From an uncultured Prevotellaceae bacterium (GTDB lineage: Bacteria; Bacteroidota; Bacteroidia; Bacteroidales; Bacteroidaceae): DNA of 20,220 nucleotides. Shown one piece after another: positions 1 to 7,059 of the stretch. A program made the position numbers and the translations under genes. The stretch covers positions 1 to 20,220 of the forward strand of contig CAMZHP010000017.1 of the NCBI GenBank assembly GCA_947306845.1, read 5' to 3'. The notes under the pieces were generated by a model, which was not told the DNA's origin, made no database searches, and saw only the letters and a list, made by a program, of their open reading frames with translations. Numbering within the stretch: position 1 is the first letter of the stretch; each line of letters begins with the position of its first letter.

Positions 1-546
1 AGTCGTTTTAATTTGTAAATCTAAAGATATTTACAACTATAAATACTCTTCAATTTACAACTCGAAATTGAATTCTATCAATACTATAACCAATTTATTC
101 ATTTTATTGGGTTTCAGATGCTTATAAATGTAAAACCACCAAAATTACCTAAAAACAGCCTGCCTTTTTCTCCATTTCTTCACTATTACATTAAAATCAC
201 CTTTAATAATATATAATAAAACACTGGGTTTATGGTAGTTAACATTAATTTGCATCATTGTATAATTATTCATTTGTGTTTGTAAACGCTAAATATTCAA
301 GATTTCTAGAATTGTAAATATGTTAAGGTTGTTTGTTTCACTCTTTCACAAACCAAAATTCATTTCAACTATTTCGATTTGTAAACGCTAAAAAATCTTA
401 ACTTCCAGGAAGCTGTCTTTGAAAAATCCCAAAAATCGGCATTTTCCAGTTTTTACTCACGGGGATGCGTGTTTTCATCAAAAATCCGAGTTTTGAAGCG
501 GTGAAAAAGGGGCAAAAAGTTTGTCTTCTTGTGATTTAGGCATCAA
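1..546. other. AT-rich non-coding region with repeated TGTAAA words
   Basis: No credible gene is visible here. The first 400 bases are strongly AT-rich. A 15-bp direct repeat, TTTGTAAACGCTAAA, occurs at 279-293 and 378-392. ATTTACAACT occurs at 29-38 and 53-62. An inverted repeat TTGTAAAT/ATTTACAA lies at 13-20 and 29-36. The word TGTAAA or its complement appears seven times. This may be the regulatory region of a gene beyond the left edge, but no function can be assigned. Confidence 0.6.
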
Positions 547-574
547 AAAACGCACCATGGAAAAGGTGCGTTTT
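547..574 (-). terminator. Hairpin terminator after holA
   Basis: A perfect 10-bp stem, AAAACGCACC (547-556) and GGTGCGTTTT (565-574), encloses an 8-nt loop. Read on the minus strand the stem ends in a run of six T residues. It lies about 40 nt beyond the holA stop codon, as expected for an intrinsic terminator. The A and T ends would also let it work on the other strand. Confidence 0.75.
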
Positions 575-615
575 AGGTTGCTCCGGAGCCCTTTTTGTGG
601 CCAAAAAGACAAAAA

Positions 616-1629
616 TCAGTGCAAAATGAAGTAAACAAGTTGCTTCAGAAGGTCTCCTGGCGACGTATTTGGGTTGTCTATACCTTTGCTTTTAGCGTCA
701 GTTTCCCTGATTTGCTGGATGATCTTCATTGTCTTGCCTGCGCTGAACACCCGCAACGCCTTCATATAGTCTTTCACGGCCCATTCCGACTTGAAGCCCA
801 ACGCGAGCATCACTCCCCTATCCGTCCGGTCGCTGTAATGAGCCACCATCAGGTTCTGGAAAAAGGAGAACAGTCCGGGCAGGAAAGCGTAGAGAGAAGC
901 CGACTTGGGATTGCTGTCAAGATATTTCACTATTCTGTTTGCTTTCAGCACATCTTTGTTGATGAGTGCGTCGCGCAGCTCAAACATATTGTAGTCCTTG
1001 CTGATGCCTATTTTCTTCTCCACCACCTCTGGTGTCACCTTCCTGTCCCCATCCGGCATGGAGACCAGCACCTTGTCGATTTCAGAGGTGATGCGTGAGA
1101 GGTCGGCTCCGATGAAGTCAGCAATCATGGCCTTGGCCTTGGGGTCGATGGTAGCCTTGCACGACTTGACATAATCGTCGATGAAGGCGGGGACAGCGTT
1201 CTCTCTCAGCTTCTCGCTTTTGAACACCACCCCCACTGCAGCAGCCTTGGTCATGTATTTCTTCCGCGCATCCATTGTGCCATGCTTATAGCAGAGCACG
1301 AGGATGGTGGTATTGAGCGGTTTCTCAAGATAGTTGTCAAGCCTGTCCCAGTTCTTGATGTTCTGCGCTTCCTTGACAATGACAACCTGATACTCCGACA
1401 TCATGGGAAAACGCCAGGCCATGTCCACCACCTGTGCGGCAGAGGTGTCCACGCCATAGACGACGGTTTGGTTGAAATCACGCTCCTCCGGCGGCATGAC
1501 ATTGTTCTCTATATAATCTGAGATTTTGTCTATATAATAAGGTTCCTCCCCCATAAGGATGTATATGGGTTTGAACCTGCGCGCCTTAAGGTCGCTCATG
1601 ATGGTGTCTACAGTCTGTTTGGCAGCCAT
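616..1629 (-). CDS. holA: DNA polymerase III subunit delta
   Basis: This encodes a 337-aa protein that matches the delta subunit of the clamp-loader complex, which opens the beta sliding clamp and loads it onto primed DNA in the cytoplasm. The N-terminal region has the family's IYILMGEEPYYIDK segment (about residues 22-35), followed by the degenerate AAA+ fold (TTILVLCYKHGTMDARKK near residues 107-124). The C-terminal collar region carries LFSFFQNLMVAHY and the ending SPGDLLKQLVYFILH. The length is typical for the family. The ATG at 1629 is preceded by an A/T-rich leader and two leftward promoters at 1746-1859. A terminator follows the stop. The gene stands alone and is divergent from the HsdR_N gene. 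Confidence 0.92.
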   Translation of the reverse strand: MAAKQTVDTIMSDLKARRFKPIYILMGEEPYYIDKISDYIENNVMPPEERDFNQTVVYGVDTSAAQVVDMAWRFPMMSEYQVVIVKEAQNIKNWDRLDNYLEKPLNTTILVLCYKHGTMDARKKYMTKAAAVGVVFKSEKLRENAVPAFIDDYVKSCKATIDPKAKAMIADFIGADLSRITSEIDKVLVSMPDGDRKVTPEVVEKKIGISKDYNMFELRDALINKDVLKANRIVKYLDSNPKSASLYAFLPGLFSFFQNLMVAHYSDRTDRGVMLALGFKSEWAVKDYMKALRVFSAGKTMKIIQQIRETDAKSKGIDNPNTSPGDLLKQLVYFILH

Positions 1630-1694
1630 TTTGTTGGTTTTCGGTATTCAAAGAAATCATTTCACCGCTGTCTTCTCAAAAACTTCTCTTTTCG

Positions 1695-1726
1695 TTTTGA
1701 GAAACACCAGTTTTGCACTAACTTTG
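1695..1726 (+). promoter_or_regulatory. Promoter for the HsdR_N/djlA pair
   Basis: TTTTG at 1695-1699 is followed by 19 nt and TAACTTTG at 1719-1726, which matches the Bacteroidetes -33/-7 consensus. Transcription would start near 1733 and give a leader of about 150 nt before the ATG at 1881. It sits back to back with the leftward holA promoter. Confidence 0.65.
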
Positions 1727-1745
1727 CGTGACAGCAAAGATACTG

Positions 1746-1777
1746 CAAAGATAGTGCAAACCGAGAGAAACACAAAA
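1746..1777 (-). promoter_or_regulatory. Proximal holA promoter
   Basis: On the minus strand TTTTG (1777-1773), a 19-nt spacer and TATCTTTG (1753-1746) match the Bacteroidetes promoter consensus. The spacer contains CTCTCGG, shared with two other promoters in this window. A second TATCTTTG box lies 11 bp downstream (1742-1735) but has no matching -33 element. Confidence 0.7.
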
Positions 1778-1827
1778 TGAATTCATTCATTTTTGTTTCC
1801 GAGGTACAGCCCATCTTCGCTGAAAAT

Positions 1828-1859
1828 CAAAGATACGGCAAATCGAGAGAAATGCAAAA
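1828..1859 (-). promoter_or_regulatory. Distal holA promoter
   Basis: On the minus strand TTTTG (1859-1855), exactly 19 nt and TATCTTTG (1835-1828) form a second copy of the same promoter type, 82 bp upstream of the proximal one. The spacer again contains CTCTCG. Both read toward holA. Confidence 0.6.
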
Positions 1860-1880
1860 TAAAAAGCGGAGTTTTATATC

Positions 1881-2330
1881 ATGTTTCCAATCAACCTGCC
1901 CTCTTACCCAATAAAAATCAGCAACCACAGTGGGAAGCCGAGGATTTTCGATGATCTTCGCCGACGCTATGTGGCGCTGACCCCAGAGGAATGGGTGAGG
2001 CAGCATTTCATCCACTACCTGACAGGGCATCGCGGCTATCCGGCCTCTCTCCTTGCCAATGAGGTGGAGCTGACCGTGGGGCAGAAAAAGCTGCGCTGCG
2101 ACAGTGTGCTTTATGGTCTTCAGGCCCAGCCTTTGATGATCATCGAATACAAGGCCCCCACCATCACCCTATCGCAGAAGGTGTTTGACCAGATATCAGT
2201 TTACAACATGCTGCTGCATGTGGACTACCTGGTGGTGAGCAACGGACTGGAGCATTATTGCTGCAAGATGGATTATGAGCATCAAAAATATTTATTTTTG
2301 ACAGAGATACCAAGATACGAAAATATTTGA
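1881..2330 (+). CDS. Stand-alone HsdR_N-type PD-(D/E)XK domain protein
   Basis: This 149-aa protein resembles the N-terminal nuclease domain of type I restriction R subunits (HSDR_N_2 type) but lacks any helicase or other domain. The nuclease-fold signature is visible: an acidic residue in ANEVELTVG (about residues 59-67), then RCDSVLYG (74-81) and the E-x-K strand MIIEYKAP (88-95), followed by the QISVYN helix. The protein is therefore probably a DNA-binding or DNA-cutting domain, although its substrate is unknown. No methylase or specificity gene is nearby, so it is not part of an obvious restriction system. It lies divergent to holA and 20 nt upstream of djlA, probably in one transcript with it. 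A housekeeping DNA-repair role is possible but is inference. Confidence 0.78.
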   Translation: MFPINLPSYPIKISNHSGKPRIFDDLRRRYVALTPEEWVRQHFIHYLTGHRGYPASLLANEVELTVGQKKLRCDSVLYGLQAQPLMIIEYKAPTITLSQKVFDQISVYNMLLHVDYLVVSNGLEHYCCKMDYEHQKYLFLTEIPRYENI

Positions 2331-2350
2331 CATAATAAACATACATAAAT

Positions 2351-3133
2351 ATGGGATTTTTCAAATGGATAGGCGGTGTGCTGGGTTTCATGACCGGAGG
2401 CCCACTGGGAGCATTCGCCGGTTACTTTATCGGAAATATCATCGACAGCTTCGTGGATGAAGGGCAAACGGAGAATGACGGTTACAGCACCTCGTCAGCT
2501 CGGAAGCAGGGACAGCGCAACAGTTTCATGTTCTCCATGCTGGTGCTTGCCTCCTACATCATCAAGTCCGACGGCAAGGTGATGCACTCCGAGATGGAGT
2601 ATGTGCGCGCATTCCTGCGCAACAACTTCGGAGACAGTGCCGCCCAGCAAGGCAATGAGATCCTCATGCGGCTCTTTGAGGAGCAGAACAGTTCCAACCC
2701 TTATATGTACCGCAACAAGATCCGTCAGGTGTGTGCCCAGATTGCAGCCAACCTCAGCTACAGCGAGCGCCTTCAGCTATTGGCCTTCTTGGTGGAGATT
2801 GCGAAGGCCGACGGCAACCTGCCCACCAATGAATTGAACGCCCTTTATGAGGTGGCTCAATACATGGGTCTTCAGGCGAGCGACGTGGAGTCGATGCTCC
2901 ACCTTGACAGCGGCAGCAATTCTGGCGGGTCTTTAGAGGATGCCTACAAAGTGCTGGGTGTCTCACCTGATGCCAGCGATGAGGAGGTAAAGAAAGCCTA
3001 TCGGAAGTTAGCTCTCGCCCACCACCCCGACCGAGTGGCCAAACTGGGCGAGGATGTCCGCCGTGCAGCAGAGAAGAAATTGCAAGAGATCAACTTAGCT
3101 AAGGAGAAAATATTCAAAGCAAGGGGACTTTGA
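2351..3133 (+). CDS. djlA: DjlA-like TerB/J-domain co-chaperone
   Basis: This 260-aa protein has the layout of the DjlA family. The N-terminal glycine-rich hydrophobic segment (residues 5-34, [17 protein letters not shown]) probably inserts in the membrane. A central TerB-like helical domain (about 58-185) contains two acidic loops, KSDGK and KADGN. The C-terminal J domain (about 195-258) starts [20 protein letters not shown] and carries the HPD motif at 225-227, which stimulates DnaK ATPase. The protein should recruit DnaK to the inner face of the membrane. The ATG at 2351 is 20 nt after the HsdR_N stop. The stop codon at 3131-3133 is the first part of a heptamer repeat array. Confidence 0.88.
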   Translation: MGFFKWIGGVLGFMTGGPLGAFAGYFIGNIIDSFVDEGQTENDGYSTSSARKQGQRNSFMFSMLVLASYIIKSDGKVMHSEMEYVRAFLRNNFGDSAAQQGNEILMRLFEEQNSSNPYMYRNKIRQVCAQIAANLSYSERLQLLAFLVEIAKADGNLPTNELNALYEVAQYMGLQASDVESMLHLDSGSNSGGSLEDAYKVLGVSPDASDEEVKKAYRKLALAHHPDRVAKLGEDVRRAAEKKLQEINLAKEKIFKARGL

Positions 3134-3192
3134 AGATTGAAAATTGAAAATTGATAATTGAAGATTGAAAATTGAGGATTGAAGATTGAGGG
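3131..3192 (+). repeat. Heptamer tandem repeat starting at the djlA stop codon
   Basis: Eight consecutive 7-bp units of consensus TGAARAT (R = A or G) run from the djlA stop, followed by a partial unit. Examples are TGAAGAT, TGAAAAT, TGATAAT and TGAGGAT. Because 7 is not a multiple of 3, the repeated TGA places stops in all three forward frames within 21 nt. A related array follows aguA. Confidence 0.85.
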
Positions 3193-3231
3193 AAAAGGAA
3201 AGCAGGGGATGCAAAGCATCTCATCCGCTTT

Positions 3232-3279
3232 GATAAAGAAAGGTGGGGTTCGAATCATCGACCCCACCCTTTCTTTATC
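3232..3279. terminator. Bidirectional terminator between djlA and aldA
   Basis: A long stem pairs 3232-3249 (GATAAAGAAAGGTGGGGT) with 3261-3279 with a single bulged C and a loop of about 11 nt. It lies between the convergent djlA and aldA genes, 17 nt beyond the aldA stop. The A/T-rich base of the stem supplies a U-rich end in both directions. Confidence 0.75.
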
Positions 3280-3295
3280 TGATAACACAAAGAGA

Positions 3296-4735
3296 TTACT
3301 CGTAGTGGGTGTCCATGTAGACCACCTTTGTGACGAGGTACTCCTCCACGCCATGCTTGCCGTCGGCTCCACCGATGCCGCTCTTCTTCATGCCTGCATG
3401 GAATCCCTGCATGGCCTCGAAATGCTCACGGTTGATATAGACCTCACCGAACTCCAGTTCGCGGCTCACCTTGGCGGCAATGTCGATGCTGCTGGTGAAG
3501 ACAGACGATGCGAGACCATACTCCACGTCGTTGGCCCATGCGATGACCTGGTCGATATCCTCGAACTCCACGATGGGCAGCACCGGACCGAATGTCTCCT
3601 CATGCACGATGTCGAAGTCCTGTGTGACATTGTCCAACACGGTAGCGGCATAGAAGTATCCTTTCTCGCCTACTCTCTTTCCACCGCAGAGCACCTTGGC
3701 ACCCTGCTTGATGGCGTTGGCCACCTTGGCCTCCACGCTCTCCAGCGCACGCTGCTCCACAAGCGGTCCCATGTCCACGTTGTCATCCTTGCACGGGTCA
3801 CCCACTTTTACAGCCTCCATCTTCTTGACGAGCAAGTCGGTGAACTCTTTCTTGATATCCTTGTGCACATACACACGCTCAGCGTTGTTGCAGATCTGTC
3901 CGTTGTTGCCGATTCGTGAATCCACTACCCACTGTGCGGCAGCCTCAAGGTCTGCATCGGGGAATACGATAGCCGGAGCCTTTCCGCCCAATTCGAGTGA
4001 CACCTTGGTGATGTTATCGGCGGCAGCCTTCATGATGCTCTCACCGGCGCCTACACTGCCCGTCACGCTGACGATGCCGATCTTGGGACTTGCTGCTAGT
4101 GCGTTGCCCACCACAGAACCCTTGCCTGTGATGACATTGAACAAGCCAGCGGGCAGACCGGTCTCATCCACCACTTTTGCAAACTCGCAGCAGTTCTCCG
4201 GAGTGAGCTGAGACGGTTTGATGACGATGGAGCAACCTGTGATGAGCGCTGCTCCCGCCTTGCGTGCGATGAGGAAGAACGGGAAGTTCCATGGCAGGAT
4301 GCCAGCCACTACGCCGATAGGCTCCTTGAAGAGCATGATGGTCTCACCCCTGCGGTCGCTTGGGATAATCTCGCCCTCAATGTGGCGAGCGAAGGTAGCC
4401 ATATAGTCGAAATAGTCTGCTGTGACATCCACCTCCACGGAAGCCCAGGTGCGGGTCTTTCCTTGCTCACGCATGATGATGTCGACGAACTCATCACGGC
4501 GCTTGCGGATACCGTCAGCCATCTTGTTGAGATATTTGGCCCTCTCGATTGCCGGGGTCTTTGCCCATGCTTTCTGGGCAGCCTTGGCTGCGTCGAGAGC
4601 CTCGTCTACTTCCTCGACGGTGCCCTCGGGCTGACGGCTGATGACTTCCTCGGTAGAGGGATTGAGCACATTGATCCATTTGCCGGACTTGCTTTCCACA
4701 AACTGTCCGTTGATGTACATTTTAAGGTCTTTCAT
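3296..4735 (-). CDS. aldA: Lactaldehyde/aldehyde dehydrogenase, AldA type
   Basis: This 479-aa NAD-dependent aldehyde dehydrogenase closely resembles E. coli AldA in length and in family motifs as I recall them. AldA oxidises lactaldehyde (from fucose or rhamnose breakdown) and glycolaldehyde to the acids. Visible motifs are GILPWNFPFF with the catalytic Asn150, the cofactor-loop segment TGSVGAGESIM (225-235), the general base Glu248 in LELGGK, the nucleophile Cys282 in GQICNNAER, and the end INREHFEAMQGFHAG...SGIGG. The ATG at 4735 is preferred to the TTG two codons upstream because it gives the family length. A promoter lies at 4802-4832. No fucose or rhamnose genes are in the window, so the true substrate is inferred from the family. 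Confidence 0.9.
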   Translation of the reverse strand: MKDLKMYINGQFVESKSGKWINVLNPSTEEVISRQPEGTVEEVDEALDAAKAAQKAWAKTPAIERAKYLNKMADGIRKRRDEFVDIIMREQGKTRTWASVEVDVTADYFDYMATFARHIEGEIIPSDRRGETIMLFKEPIGVVAGILPWNFPFFLIARKAGAALITGCSIVIKPSQLTPENCCEFAKVVDETGLPAGLFNVITGKGSVVGNALAASPKIGIVSVTGSVGAGESIMKAAADNITKVSLELGGKAPAIVFPDADLEAAAQWVVDSRIGNNGQICNNAERVYVHKDIKKEFTDLLVKKMEAVKVGDPCKDDNVDMGPLVEQRALESVEAKVANAIKQGAKVLCGGKRVGEKGYFYAATVLDNVTQDFDIVHEETFGPVLPIVEFEDIDQVIAWANDVEYGLASSVFTSSIDIAAKVSRELEFGEVYINREHFEAMQGFHAGMKKSGIGGADGKHGVEEYLVTKVVYMDTHYE

Positions 4736-4801
4736 AAGCAAATTTGTTTTAGTTAGACATATTGTGTTTTCTTAGATTTGCCCCTTTTTAGAAAATCCAT
4801 A

Positions 4802-4832
4802 CAAAAATAGCAAGAAAAACTTACCCGACCAA
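4802..4832 (-). promoter_or_regulatory. aldA promoter
   Basis: On the minus strand TTG (4832-4830), a 20-nt spacer and TATTTTTG (4809-4802) fit the Bacteroidetes consensus. The start site would fall near 4795, leaving a leader of about 60 nt before the ATG at 4735. This supports the chosen start. Confidence 0.6.
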
Positions 4833-4881
4833 GAGATTAAGTTTTTTTTGCGTTTTTAAGAACAACCTGTAACAATCAAAC

Positions 4882-4910
4882 GGCGGAGCCAGCATCATGC
4901 CAGCTCCGCC
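4882..4910 (-). terminator. Hairpin after the zinc-ribbon gene
   Basis: GGCGGAGC (4882-4889) pairs with GCTCCGCC (4903-4910) around a 13-nt loop. It lies 36 nt past the stop of the zinc-ribbon gene. On the minus strand it is followed by GTTTGATTGTT, a weak U-rich tail, so it is probably the operon terminator. Confidence 0.6.
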
Positions 4911-4945
4911 CGATAACATTTTTCCTTCAAAAGGGTTGCAAAGTT

Positions 4946-5770
4946 TTAACCTTCTGCGTCCTCCGCCTTCTTGCGTCTGCTTGAAGCACGCTTTTTGGGT
5001 TTTTCCTCTGTTGCGACAGGCTTGTAGCCAGCCAGTTCCGGGTCGATGAGGATACGTCCGCAATACTCACAGACGATGATTTTCTTGTGCATCTTGATAT
5101 CCAACTGTCGCTGTGGCGGGATTTTGTTGAAGCATCCGCCACAGGCATCACGCTGCACATACACCACGCCGAGTCCGTTGCGGGCATTCTTGCGGATGCG
5201 TTTGAAGCTGGTCAGGAGTCTTTCCTCTATCTTCTCCTCAAGAGACTTGGCCTTCTCCTTGAGTTTGTCCTCCTCCTCACGTGTTTCCTGCATGATGGCA
5301 TCCAGTTCACCGCGTTTTTCCTCAAGCACCTGCATGCGGTCCTCCATGAGTTCCTTGTTCTGCTGGAGTGAGCCCTCACGCTCCTCGATTTTCACAAGAG
5401 CCTCCTTGATTTTCTTGTTGCAGAGTTCGATTTCCAATTCCTGGAAAACGATTTCCTTGCTCAGCATGTCATACTCACGGTTGTTGCGGGCATCGTTGAG
5501 CTGTTCCTTGTATCTTGCCACGATGTTCTCGGCATCAGCGATATCGCCCTTCTTCTGGGTGATGGCTGCACGGAACTCAGCGATTTCGGCTTCGATTTTC
5601 TCAATGCGTGTGGCGAGGCCGGCGATTTCATCTTCCAGGTCCTGCACCTCAAGGGGAAGCTCGCCCCTCAGCGCTCTTTTCTCGTCAATCTGCGACAGGG
5701 TGGTCTGCAACTGGTAGAGAGTCTCCAGTTTTTTCTCCACCGTCAAATCTGTAGGATCTTTTTTTGCCAT
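4946..5770 (-). CDS. Coiled-coil C4 zinc-ribbon protein (DUF164/zf-RING_7 type)
   Basis: This 274-aa protein consists of a long charged coiled coil (about residues 10-195, rich in E, K, L and Q heptads) followed by a C4 zinc ribbon. The zinc ligands are Cys210 and Cys213 (DACGGC) and Cys234 and Cys237 (VCEYCG). The architecture is that of the bacterial zf-RING_7 family, which includes Helicobacter HP0958 and the chlamydial CdsZ. Members are thought to bind nucleic acid or protein partners, but the role in non-flagellated Bacteroidota is unknown. The basic tail (KPKKRASSRRKKAE) may bind nucleic acid. It lies 184 nt downstream of the Nif3-like gene on the same strand, and this pairing suggests co-transcription. 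Confidence 0.85.
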   Translation of the reverse strand: MAKKDPTDLTVEKKLETLYQLQTTLSQIDEKRALRGELPLEVQDLEDEIAGLATRIEKIEAEIAEFRAAITQKKGDIADAENIVARYKEQLNDARNNREYDMLSKEIVFQELEIELCNKKIKEALVKIEEREGSLQQNKELMEDRMQVLEEKRGELDAIMQETREEEDKLKEKAKSLEEKIEERLLTSFKRIRKNARNGLGVVYVQRDACGGCFNKIPPQRQLDIKMHKKIIVCEYCGRILIDPELAGYKPVATEEKPKKRASSRRKKAEDAEG

Positions 5771-5808
5771 AAAAATTTTACTTAAGTTTCGAATCTGCTC
5801 AACTTTTT

Positions 5809-5932
5809 GGAGTTTAGGAGTTTAGGAGATTTGGAGTTTAGACAATAGAACTGATTATTCATCGTCAGTGGAGGTTGTGACTTATATGAGTAATGTCTAC
5901 ACTCCTATACTCCCACACTCCTACACTCCTTT
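5809..5932. repeat. Facing pair of octamer repeat arrays
   Basis: Four 8-bp units of GGAGTTTA type lie at 5809-5840. Four units of ACTCCTAT, ACTCCCAC, ACTCCTAC and ACTCCTTT lie at 5901-5932. The second set is the reverse complement of the same basic unit, so the two arrays could pair into an imperfect stem of about 32 bp around a 60-nt loop. They fill the gap between the Nif3-like and zinc-ribbon genes. Confidence 0.75.
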
Positions 5933-5948
5933 CAACTTGAGAAAGTTG
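5933..5948 (-). terminator. Small palindrome directly after the Nif3-like stop
   Basis: CAACTT and AAGTTG flank a 4-nt loop, six nt beyond the stop codon. On the minus strand its second arm reads CAAGTTGAAAG, an 11-nt word also found after the endonuclease stop codon. It may weakly terminate or protect the 3' end. There is no strong U-run. Confidence 0.4.
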
Positions 5949-5954
5949 AGTATT

Positions 5955-6740
5955 TTATAGATAGATAATGGGATTGGTGTTGAGGCGGGTCAGGCAGCAC
6001 CTGACACCCGGGCACCGTTCCTCGATGATTGATTTGAATATCTCATTGGTGAATTGCTCACTCTGGTAATGTCCGATGACGCAGATTTGTATCTGCTGTT
6101 CATGTCCGAAGAACTCGTGGTAGTGCATCTCTCCGGTGACGAAGGCATCGGCTCCGGCAGCCACAGCATCACTGAGCATGAATGCCCCTGCGCCGCCGCA
6201 GAGCGCCACCCGCCGGATGTCCCTGCACAGCAGCTGATTGGCCTCGACGCATGCCACGCCGAAGGTATCCTTCAACTTTTTCACAAATGCCTCTGCCGGC
6301 ATGGGGTTCTCATACTCCCCCACTACTCCGCTTCCGCCCTCGATGCCGGCGACATTTTTGGGCACCAGCATAGAGACGTTTGAAAGGCCCAGTTTCTCTG
6401 CTATCTTGTAGTTGACGCCCCCCACGGCATTGTCGATGTTGGTGTGCATCGACACAATGGTGATGCCTTTTTGAATGGCCTTCATCACACACCGCTGCAC
6501 GTCGTTAGCATCGCTCACCTGCTTGAGACCGCGGAAAAGCAGCGGATGGTGTGACACCACCAGGTTGCACCCACGTTCAAGCGCTTCGTCGAGCACTTGT
6601 TCGGTCACGTCAAGACACAATAATGCCCCTGACACTTCCGTCTCTGTCAGTCCCACTTGCAGGCCGGCATTATCGTAGTCTTCCTGCAGGGGCAGAGGCG
6701 CGAACTTTTCAAGGGCATTCACCACTTCGATTATTTTCAC
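5955..6740 (-). CDS. Nif3-like dinuclear metal-centre protein
   Basis: The predicted 261-aa protein belongs to the Nif3/YbgI (DUF34) family, toroidal hexamers with a two-metal site of uncertain cellular role. Visible signatures are the N-terminal EDYDNAGLQVG, the metal-site segment VVSHHPLLFRGLK, IVSMHTNIDNAVGGVN, and near the C-terminus ADAFVTGEMHYHEFF. The frame stays open to a TTG at 6800, but a promoter -7 box at 6770-6777 lies downstream of that codon. The GTG at 6740 (VKIIEVVNALEKF) begins exactly where family members begin and is chosen here. It is the first gene of a probable two-gene transcript with the zinc-ribbon gene. Confidence 0.87.
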   Translation of the reverse strand: MKIIEVVNALEKFAPLPLQEDYDNAGLQVGLTETEVSGALLCLDVTEQVLDEALERGCNLVVSHHPLLFRGLKQVSDANDVQRCVMKAIQKGITIVSMHTNIDNAVGGVNYKIAEKLGLSNVSMLVPKNVAGIEGGSGVVGEYENPMPAEAFVKKLKDTFGVACVEANQLLCRDIRRVALCGGAGAFMLSDAVAAGADAFVTGEMHYHEFFGHEQQIQICVIGHYQSEQFTNEIFKSIIEERCPGVRCCLTRLNTNPIIYL

Positions 6741-6769
6741 GCTTTTCAGCCTTTTTTGGATTGGAACTG

Positions 6770-6800
6770 CAAATATAGCACATTTTTGAAGGAAATCCAA
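6770..6800 (-). promoter_or_regulatory. Promoter for the Nif3-like gene
   Basis: On the minus strand TTG (6800-6798), a 20-nt spacer and TATATTTG (6777-6770) match the phylum consensus. The start of transcription would be near 6763, about 23 nt before the GTG start at 6740. This makes an upstream TTG start impossible for this transcript. Confidence 0.6.
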
Positions 6801-6845
6801 TAATTTCCCCTGATTTAACTATTATTTGCAATCCATTTGTGGCAA

Positions 6846-7008
6846 GTAATTATTCAGCGAATCATCTTTTTAAGTCGCCTTCGGCGAGAAATTTTAAGAA
6901 AATGTTTAAGAAAATTATAAGAAAATATTTTTTTACCATTTTTTTATTCATTTTTTTATCATTTCTGCCCGTCAGGGCACTCCAAATGATGATTCGCTGA
7001 ATAGTCTC
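6846..7008. mobile_element. MITE-like insertion with 8-bp target duplication
   Basis: A perfect 16-bp inverted repeat, TATTCAGCGAATCATC, lies at 6851-6866 and 6988-7003. Five nt outside each arm stands the direct repeat TGTGGCAA (6838-6845 and 7009-7016), which fits an 8-bp target-site duplication around a 163-bp element. The left tip reads GTAAT. IS66-family elements are known for ends beginning GTAA and 8-bp duplications, so an IS66-derived MITE is a reasonable guess; the right tip (GAGAC) fits less well. Inside are small hairpins (TCGCC-TTC-GGCGA, GCCC-GTCA-GGGC), three TAAGAAAAT words and three T7 tracts. No transposase is encoded. Confidence 0.65.
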
Positions 7009-7059
7009 TGTGGCAACCTTGTGCCACAAAAGCCTCTCACCTTGGTTCATTCCCATGAT

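Noticed and set aside
1..546. Replication origin near holA
   Set aside because: No DnaA boxes (TTATCCACA) or typical origin-linked genes such as dnaA or dnaN are visible; AT-richness alone is not enough.
1881..2330. A type I restriction-modification system
   Set aside because: Only an isolated N-terminal-type domain is present. There is no helicase part, HsdM or HsdS, and the gene is complete at 149 residues.
3131..3192. Short regular repeats as a CRISPR array
   Set aside because: The units are 7 bp with no spacers, and no cas gene is present. The same applies to the 8-bp arrays.
3179..3919. A 246-codon plus-strand frame opposite aldA
   Set aside because: It is the shadow of a confidently identified aldehyde dehydrogenase, and it runs through the terminator hairpin at 3232-3279.
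6862..7056. A 64-codon minus-strand frame across the inverted-repeat element
   Set aside because: It is made of low-complexity A/T tracts and begins outside the element, so it is explained by the MITE-like structure.
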